Shown: piece by piece, positions 59,186-64,000 of the stretch
Layout: every line of letters begins with the position of its first letter
How positions within the stretch are numbered: position 1 is the first letter of the stretch
Origin: Paracoccus yeei ATCC BAA-599
GTDB taxonomy: Bacteria; Pseudomonadota; Alphaproteobacteria; Rhodobacterales; Rhodobacteraceae
Assembly: GCF_000622145.1 (NCBI RefSeq)
Contig: NZ_JHWH01000007.1
Coordinates: forward strand, 124,001-188,000
Length of the DNA: 64,000 nucleotides
Reading direction: 5' to 3'
Program-made: the position numbers and the translations under genes
Notes under the pieces: model-generated
Databases searched by the model: none
What the model saw: only the letters and a program-made list of their open reading frames with translations
What the model was told of the DNA's origin: nothing

Positions 59186-59280
59186 GCGAAGATGTGGAAC
59201 ATTGCGTGAAAATCAAGCCTGCTGCCGGGCACAACGCACCGGCTCGGGGCCTGGGTCCACGGGCGCCGGGGATCGCGGCG

Positions 59281-60189
59281 TCAGCGCCGCGGCTGCGCCG
59301 CCCCGCCCGGCACCGCCGCCGGCTGCGGGATGCGGGCCAGTTGGACCATCAGGATGCCCGCCGCCACAATCACCGCGCCGATCACGTCCGATGCCCCGAA
59401 GCGTTCGCCCAGCAACGCCGCCGCAATGGCGACGCCGAAGATCGGCGACAGGAAGTGAAAGGTCGCGGCCCGCACCGCGCCCACCCGGTTGACCAGCAGG
59501 AACCAGATCCAGGTGGCGCCGATTCCGGGCGCCAGCACGGTATAAAGGAAGGACCAGAGCAGCGCCGCGCTCCACTCTACGGGCCGGCCCGCCTCAAGGA
59601 CGAGGGCCGGGACCAGCAGGGCCGCCGCGCCCACGGCCATCTGCATGGCCACGATGGTCATCATGTTCCGGCTGCCACCCGCGCCCCGCGCGGCCAGCGT
59701 CGCCACGGTCAGCGCGACGACCCCCGCCAGGCACAGCAGCAGGCCGGGGATGTCCAGCCCGTGGCGCAGCCGCACCCCCATGATGATGGTGACGCCCAGG
59801 ACGCCGGCGACAAGCCCCGCCACCGCGATCGGCCGCAGCCGCTCGGAGTACAGCAGCCAGCCCAGGAAGGCCACGATCAGCGGCATCATCGAGGCGATGA
59901 TGGCCGCGGCCGACGCCTCGACATGCTGCATCGCGACCCAGTTCAGCCCCAGGTACAGGGCGTTCTGGCAGATGCCGAAGATGATGACGGTGCGCCATTC
60001 CGCCCGGTTCAGCCGCAGGCTTTGCCCCATGGCCAGCGCCAGCGGGATGGCCACCACGGCGGACAGGGCAAAGCGGATGACCAGCGCGGTCAGCGGGGGC
60101 GCGGCGGTGACGATGATGCGCGTCGTGGTGAAGGCCGAGGCCCACATCAGCGCAAAGCCGAAGCCCATCAGAATGGCCTTGAAGTCCAT
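59281..60189 (-). CDS. DMT-family (EamA) transporter
   Basis: A 302-residue inner-membrane protein with about ten hydrophobic helices in two EamA halves (ALMWASAFTTTRIIVTAAPP, ASAAAIIASMMPLIVAFLGW, VLAPGIGATWIWFLLVNRVG). It probably exports a small metabolite; the substrate is unknown. The start MDFKAILMGFGFALMW is the most upstream ATG of the membrane-like segment. It is not closely related to the DMT protein at 13986 by eye. Confidence 0.88.
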   Translation of the reverse strand: MDFKAILMGFGFALMWASAFTTTRIIVTAAPPLTALVIRFALSAVVAIPLALAMGQSLRLNRAEWRTVIIFGICQNALYLGLNWVAMQHVEASAAAIIASMMPLIVAFLGWLLYSERLRPIAVAGLVAGVLGVTIIMGVRLRHGLDIPGLLLCLAGVVALTVATLAARGAGGSRNMMTIVAMQMAVGAAALLVPALVLEAGRPVEWSAALLWSFLYTVLAPGIGATWIWFLLVNRVGAVRAATFHFLSPIFGVAIAAALLGERFGASDVIGAVIVAAGILMVQLARIPQPAAVPGGAAQPRR

Positions 60190-60274
60190 GCCCGCCCCCT
60201 GCGTTTCCCTTCGGGCTAGCAGATGGCGGCGCGGGCGCAAGGGGAAAGGCGGCAGCCGCCGCGCGGCGCAAATG

Positions 60275-60306
60275 AAAAGGACCGCGCAATGCTGCGCGGC
60301 CCCTTG
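60275..60306 (-). terminator. HU gene terminator
   Basis: A perfect 7-bp stem (60282-60288 with 60293-60299, four-base loop), extended at its base by further pairs, is followed on the minus strand by CCTTTTC. It lies about 20 bases after the HU stop. Confidence 0.75.
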
Positions 60307-60326
60307 TGGATGCGGATGCCGGGAAA

Positions 60327-60626
60327 TCAGGCGTTCACGCTGTCCTTGAGCGCCTTGGCGATGGTGATCTTGACCACCTTGTCGGCGGGCTTGGTCATCA
60401 TTTCCTGGGTCTGGGGATTGCGCACCTGGCGTTCGGGCCGTGCGCGGCAGGCGACCTTGCCGATGCCGGGCAGGGTAAGGGCGCCGCCTTCGGCGACGGT
60501 TTTCGAGACGACGGCCGAAAGCGCGTCCAGCGCGGCGGCAGCGGTCTTCTTGTCGCTGCCCATTTCCTCGGCCAGGGTGGCCACGAGCTGGGTCTTGGTC
60601 ATCGGTTTCGAAGCGGCCTGAGCCAT
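60327..60626 (-). CDS. hup: HU-family DNA-binding protein
   Basis: A 99-residue nucleoid protein of the HU/IHF fold ([58 protein letters not shown]). The arm sequence [12 protein letters not shown] is the DNA-embracing hairpin, typical of HU. It bends and compacts DNA. A good promoter and a terminator frame it as a single gene. ATGs 8 codons downstream are possible starts. Confidence 0.94.
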   Translation of the reverse strand: MAQAASKPMTKTQLVATLAEEMGSDKKTAAAALDALSAVVSKTVAEGGALTLPGIGKVACRARPERQVRNPQTQEMMTKPADKVVKITIAKALKDSVNA

Positions 60627-60691
60627 GTTCTGTCTCCTCGGTTTTTCCCGTTGGGGGAAATTTCGGACGCCACCTTGGCGGCACGAATGCC

Positions 60692-60720
60692 GCTACACAA
60701 GCTTTTCGCGCGCATTTCAA
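60692..60720 (-). promoter_or_regulatory. Putative HU gene promoter
   Basis: TTGAAA (60715-60720, minus strand) and TGTAGC (60692-60697) are 17 bases apart, about 66 bases before the HU start. The gap 60627-60776 has no other visible feature. Confidence 0.5.
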
Positions 60721-60776
60721 GAGTTTTCGGCGGTTTTCCCCAGCAAACGCGGCGAAATGGCAAGCCTGGGCCGATT

Positions 60777-62261
60777 CTAAAGGAAGGCCGTCTCGTTGAA
60801 CGACCTCAACTTGCGCGAGTGGATGCGTTCCAGGGGGGTCGCGCGCAGCTTTTCCATGGCCCGGATGCCGATCATCAGGTGGTTCGCGACCTGCGTGCGA
60901 TAGAAATCCGTGGCCATGCCCGGCAGTTTCAGTTCGCCGTGCAGGGGCTTGTCGCTGACGCAGAGCAGCGTGCCATAGGGAACCCGGAACCGGAATCCGT
61001 TCGCCGCGATGGTGGCGCTTTCCATGTCGAGCGCCACGGCGCGGGACTGCGACAGGCGCTGGACGGGCCCGGACTGATCGCGCAGTTCCCAGTTGCGGTT
61101 GTCGATGGTGGCGACCGTTCCCGTGCGCATGATCGCCTTCAGGTCATAGCCGTCCAGCCGCGTAACCTCGGCCACCGCCTCCTGCAGCGCGACCTGGACC
61201 TCGGCCAGCGCGGGGATCGGCACCCAGACCGGCAGGTCGTCGTCCAGCACGTGATCCTCGCGCAGATAGGCATGGGCCAGGACGAAATCGCCCAGCGACT
61301 GGCTGTTGCGCAGCCCGGCGCAATGGCCGACCATCAGCCAGGCATGGGGGCGCAGCACGGCGATGTGGTCGGTCGCCGTCTTGGCGTTCGAGGGGCCGAC
61401 GCCGATATTGACCAGGGTGATGCCGTCGCCGTCCGGGCGCTTCAGGTGATAGGCCGGCATCTGCGGGGTCTTGGCCCCCGTCGCAATCACGTCCTCGGGA
61501 CGTTCGAGGATCTGGTTGCCGGGCGCGATGAAGGCGGTATAGCCCGAGCCCGGGTCGGCCAGCACGCGGCGGGCGAAAGCCTCGAATTCGTCCACATAGA
61601 ACTGGTAATTGGTGAAAAGGACGAAGTTCTGGAAATGCTCGGGCAGGGTCGCGGTGTAATGGGACAGCCGCGCCAGCGAATAGTCCACGCGCTGCGCGGT
61701 AAAGGGCGCCAGCGGCTGGCTGCCGTCGGGGTTCGTGCCCCCGGTCCCGTTCACGATGTCGTCGTTCATCGTGTTCAGGTCCGGCACGTCGAAGACGTCG
61801 CGCAGGGAAAAGTTCAGCACCCCTTCCTGCGGCACGTTCAGGTCGCTTTTCGTGGCGACGGCGAAGTGCACCGGCATCGGCGTCTCGCTTTCGCCGACAT
61901 GGACGCCGATGCCGTGGTTCTTCATCAAAAGGCCGATCTGTTCGGTCAGATAGCCCCGGAACAGGTCGGGCCGGGTGATCGAGGTGGCATAGACCCCCGG
62001 CACCGCGACATGGCCAAAGGACAGGCGCGAGTCGGTCTTGGTGTGGCTGGGGACGACCATCCGCACCTCGGGGTAGAAGGCGCGATAGCGCGCCCGCGGC
62101 GGCTGGCCTTCGAGCGTCTTCAGGAAGCGGTCCAGCAGGAAGCCCGAGGCGCGGTCGTAAAGCGCCACCAGCCGCTCGACCGCTTCCGCCGGATCGTCGA
62201 ACAGCATCCGCTCGACGGGGTCCGGGGTTTCGACGGGCAACTGCCGGTTGGCGATCGTCAT
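60777..62261 (-). CDS. amn: AMP nucleosidase
   Basis: AMP nucleosidase splits AMP to adenine and ribose 5-phosphate. The 494-residue protein has the N-terminal Amn domain ([20 protein letters not shown]) and the phosphorylase-like core ([60 protein letters not shown]). The start ATG was chosen because AGGAG is seven bases upstream, while an ATG two codons earlier is too close. Confidence 0.95.
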   Translation of the reverse strand: MTIANRQLPVETPDPVERMLFDDPAEAVERLVALYDRASGFLLDRFLKTLEGQPPRARYRAFYPEVRMVVPSHTKTDSRLSFGHVAVPGVYATSITRPDLFRGYLTEQIGLLMKNHGIGVHVGESETPMPVHFAVATKSDLNVPQEGVLNFSLRDVFDVPDLNTMNDDIVNGTGGTNPDGSQPLAPFTAQRVDYSLARLSHYTATLPEHFQNFVLFTNYQFYVDEFEAFARRVLADPGSGYTAFIAPGNQILERPEDVIATGAKTPQMPAYHLKRPDGDGITLVNIGVGPSNAKTATDHIAVLRPHAWLMVGHCAGLRNSQSLGDFVLAHAYLREDHVLDDDLPVWVPIPALAEVQVALQEAVAEVTRLDGYDLKAIMRTGTVATIDNRNWELRDQSGPVQRLSQSRAVALDMESATIAANGFRFRVPYGTLLCVSDKPLHGELKLPGMATDFYRTQVANHLMIGIRAMEKLRATPLERIHSRKLRSFNETAFL

Positions 62262-62357
62262 GCGCATTCTCCTGTTTCGGGGCAGAGTGCCAGCGCCGCG
62301 CAGGGCTGGCAAGCCGGGGCGCGCGTCCCTATTTGTCAGGACAAAGGAGCATTCGCC

Positions 62358-63359
62358 ATGCAATTCTCGATACTTGATCTGGCGGTCGTCGCCGAGGGCT
62401 CGGACGCGCGGCAGGCCATCGCCAATTCCGTCGCGCTGGCCCAGGCGGCCGAGGGCTGGGGCTATCACCGTTTCTGGCTGGCCGAACACCACAACATGCC
62501 GGGCATCGCCAGCGCCGCGACCGCGGTGCTGATCGACCATGTGGCAGGGCATACGAAATCCATCCGCGTGGGCGCCGGGGGCATCATGCTGCCCAACCAC
62601 GCGCCGCTGGCGATTGCCGAACAATTCGGCACGCTGGCGACGATCCACGGCCCCCGCATCGACCTGGGGCTGGGGCGCGCGCCCGGCGGCGACGGCGCCG
62701 TCATGCACGCGCTGCGCCGCGGCCAGTCGCGGAACGAGGACTTTCCGAACGACGTGGTGGAACTGCTGCGCTATCTGGGCCCACACCGCCCCGGCGCCCC
62801 GGTGGCGGCGCATCCGGGCGAGGGCACGAACGTGCCGGCCTGGATCCTCGGGTCCTCGCTTTACGGCGCAAGCCTCGCGGCCGCGCTGGGTCTGCCCTAT
62901 GCCTTTGCCAGCCATTTCGCCCCGGGCGACCTGGACGAGGCGCTGGCGCTTTACCGCGCGCGGTTCCAGCCGACCGAGTTCGGCGAACGGCCGCGGTTCA
63001 TGCTGGCGGTGAACGTGATCGCCGCCGACACGGACGAACAGGCACAGCGGCTGCGGACCAGCCAGATGATCAGCTTCGCCCGGCTGCGGCTGGGGATGCC
63101 GGGGCTGCTGCCGCCCCCGGTCGACGACATCCTGGACGCGGTGCCGGTGCGCATCCTGCCCACGGTCGAACACGCGCTGTCGGTCAGCGCGGTCGGTTCG
63201 CCGCAGACGGTGGCCGCCGAACTAGACCGCCTGATCGCCCGCCACCGCCCCGACGAGCTGATCCTGGTCGGCAACATCTACGACCGCGCGGCGCGGCACC
63301 GATCCTTTGCCATCGCCGCCGAGATCCTGCGCGCCCGCGCCGAGACCGCCCCGGCATGA
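62358..63359 (+). CDS. LLM-class flavin-dependent oxidoreductase
   Basis: A 333-residue luciferase-like monooxygenase ([71 protein letters not shown]). It resembles the YhbW/MsnO8 group of FMN-dependent oxidases of unknown substrate. AAGGAG precedes the ATG by 9 bases. The stop overlaps the next gene by four bases. Confidence 0.92.
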   Translation: MQFSILDLAVVAEGSDARQAIANSVALAQAAEGWGYHRFWLAEHHNMPGIASAATAVLIDHVAGHTKSIRVGAGGIMLPNHAPLAIAEQFGTLATIHGPRIDLGLGRAPGGDGAVMHALRRGQSRNEDFPNDVVELLRYLGPHRPGAPVAAHPGEGTNVPAWILGSSLYGASLAAALGLPYAFASHFAPGDLDEALALYRARFQPTEFGERPRFMLAVNVIAADTDEQAQRLRTSQMISFARLRLGMPGLLPPPVDDILDAVPVRILPTVEHALSVSAVGSPQTVAAELDRLIARHRPDELILVGNIYDRAARHRSFAIAAEILRARAETAPA

Positions 63360-64000
63360 GGGCGCTGGTCCTGGGCCACGGCTATTCCGCCGGCTTCCTG
63401 ACGCCCATGCTGCGGGCCGAGGGGTGGGAGGTCCTGGGCACCACCCGCGCCGCGCCGGGCCGGGTCCGCGACGCCGGGGCCGAGCCCCTGCTGTGGGACC
63501 GCGACGCGGCCCGCATCGCCGACGAAATCGGCCGCGCCGATGCGATCCTGGTTTCGGCCGGGCCGGAACAGGGGCGCGACCCCACGCTTGCCGCCTTTGC
63601 TCCGGCCTTTGCCCGCGCCCGCCCGGCATGGCTCGGCTATCTCTCGACCACCGGGGTCTATGGCGACCATCGGGGCGGCTGGGTGGACGAGGATACGCCC
63701 CTGACGCCCAGCACCCGGCGCGGGCACGAGCGCGTGCAGGCCGAAGCCGACTGGCAGGCGCTGGCGCGCGCCCACGGCCTGCCCCTGCACATCTTTCGCC
63801 TGGCGGGGATCTATGGGCCCGGGCGCGGTCCCTTTGCCAAGGTGCGCGACGGCAGCGCGCGGCGCATCGTGAAGCCGGGGCAGGTGTTTTCGCGCATCCA
63901 TGTCCTGGACATCGCGCGGGCGCTGATGGCCTCGATCCAGACACCCTGTTCGGGGGCGGTCTACAACCTGTGCGACGACGACCCCGCCCCGCCCGAGGAG
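63356..64000 (+). CDS. NAD(P)-binding epimerase-like protein (partial)
   Basis: The start ATG overlaps the previous stop (ATGA). The 215 visible residues show a Rossmann motif [27 protein letters not shown] and [13 protein letters not shown], typical of extended short-chain dehydrogenases of the YeeZ type. The C-terminus lies beyond the right edge. The substrate is unknown; coupling with the flavin oxidoreductase suggests a shared pathway. Confidence 0.85.
   Translation, partial: MRALVLGHGYSAGFLTPMLRAEGWEVLGTTRAAPGRVRDAGAEPLLWDRDAARIADEIGRADAILVSAGPEQGRDPTLAAFAPAFARARPAWLGYLSTTGVYGDHRGGWVDEDTPLTPSTRRGHERVQAEADWQALARAHGLPLHIFRLAGIYGPGRGPFAKVRDGSARRIVKPGQVFSRIHVLDIARALMASIQTPCSGAVYNLCDDDPAPPEE

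Overview
The window is a high-GC, gene-dense chromosomal segment from an alphaproteobacterium of the Rhodobacterales, most likely Paracoccus or a close relative. The best single clue is a 50-residue aa3 oxidase subunit IV (37055-37207) that closely resembles my recollection of the Paracoccus denitrificans protein. The pdxJ-acpS-lepB-rnc-era order and promoters of the TTGAC/17 bp/TATRNN type fit the same group. No rRNA, CRISPR array, prophage or insertion sequence was seen, and no stretch over 300 bases lacks a gene.

Positions 1-28279, all on the minus strand, form the core information-processing block. In transcription order it runs tRNA-Trp, a sulfotransferase-like gene, secE-nusG-rplK-rplA-rplJ-rplL-rpoB-rpoC, a DMT transporter plus rhamnosyltransferase pair, rpsL-rpsG-fusA-tuf, an orphan gene of low GC, then rpsJ-rplC-rplD-rplW-rplB-rpsS-rplV-rpsC-rplP-rpmC-rpsQ-rplN-rplX-rplE-rpsN-rpsH (cut by the left edge). 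The ribosomal and RNA polymerase genes look intact, but accessory genes interrupt the block at three junctions. The orphan between tuf and rpsJ carries a D...ExK...QxxxY arrangement typical of PD-(D/E)XK nucleases and is the strongest candidate for something new. Promoters are proposed for the tRNA, nusG, str and S10 transcripts, and an internal terminator, promoter and structured leader split the S10 and spc halves between rplP and rpmC.

Positions 28342-43055 are mixed metabolic and housekeeping genes on both strands: glycerate 2-kinase, leuB, a uracil-DNA glycosylase that seems to lack Fe-S cysteines, a lone DsbD-alpha-like protein, YqgE, Sua5-type tRNA t6A synthase, a DmdC-like acyl-CoA dehydrogenase with a metallo-beta-lactamase partner, oxidase subunit IV, a lipoprotein, azlCD, a GNAT, a membrane protein of unknown role, greA and ETF-ubiquinone oxidoreductase.

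Positions 43133-49875 are a plus-strand run: TPR protein, ispE, pdxJ, acpS, lepB, rnc, era, DUF1491. After a 253-base gap that holds a long inverted repeat come gyrB and an outer-membrane beta-barrel with a clear terminator. Positions 53564-59185 (minus) are the four-gene ligase-associated DNA repair cassette (MBL exonuclease, ATP-dependent ligase, Lhr-type helicase, PdeM). The right end holds a DMT exporter, HU, AMP nucleosidase, a luciferase-like oxidoreductase and a truncated NAD-binding epimerase-like gene. A short sequence around CCAAATACCC recurs at five places and has no assigned function.
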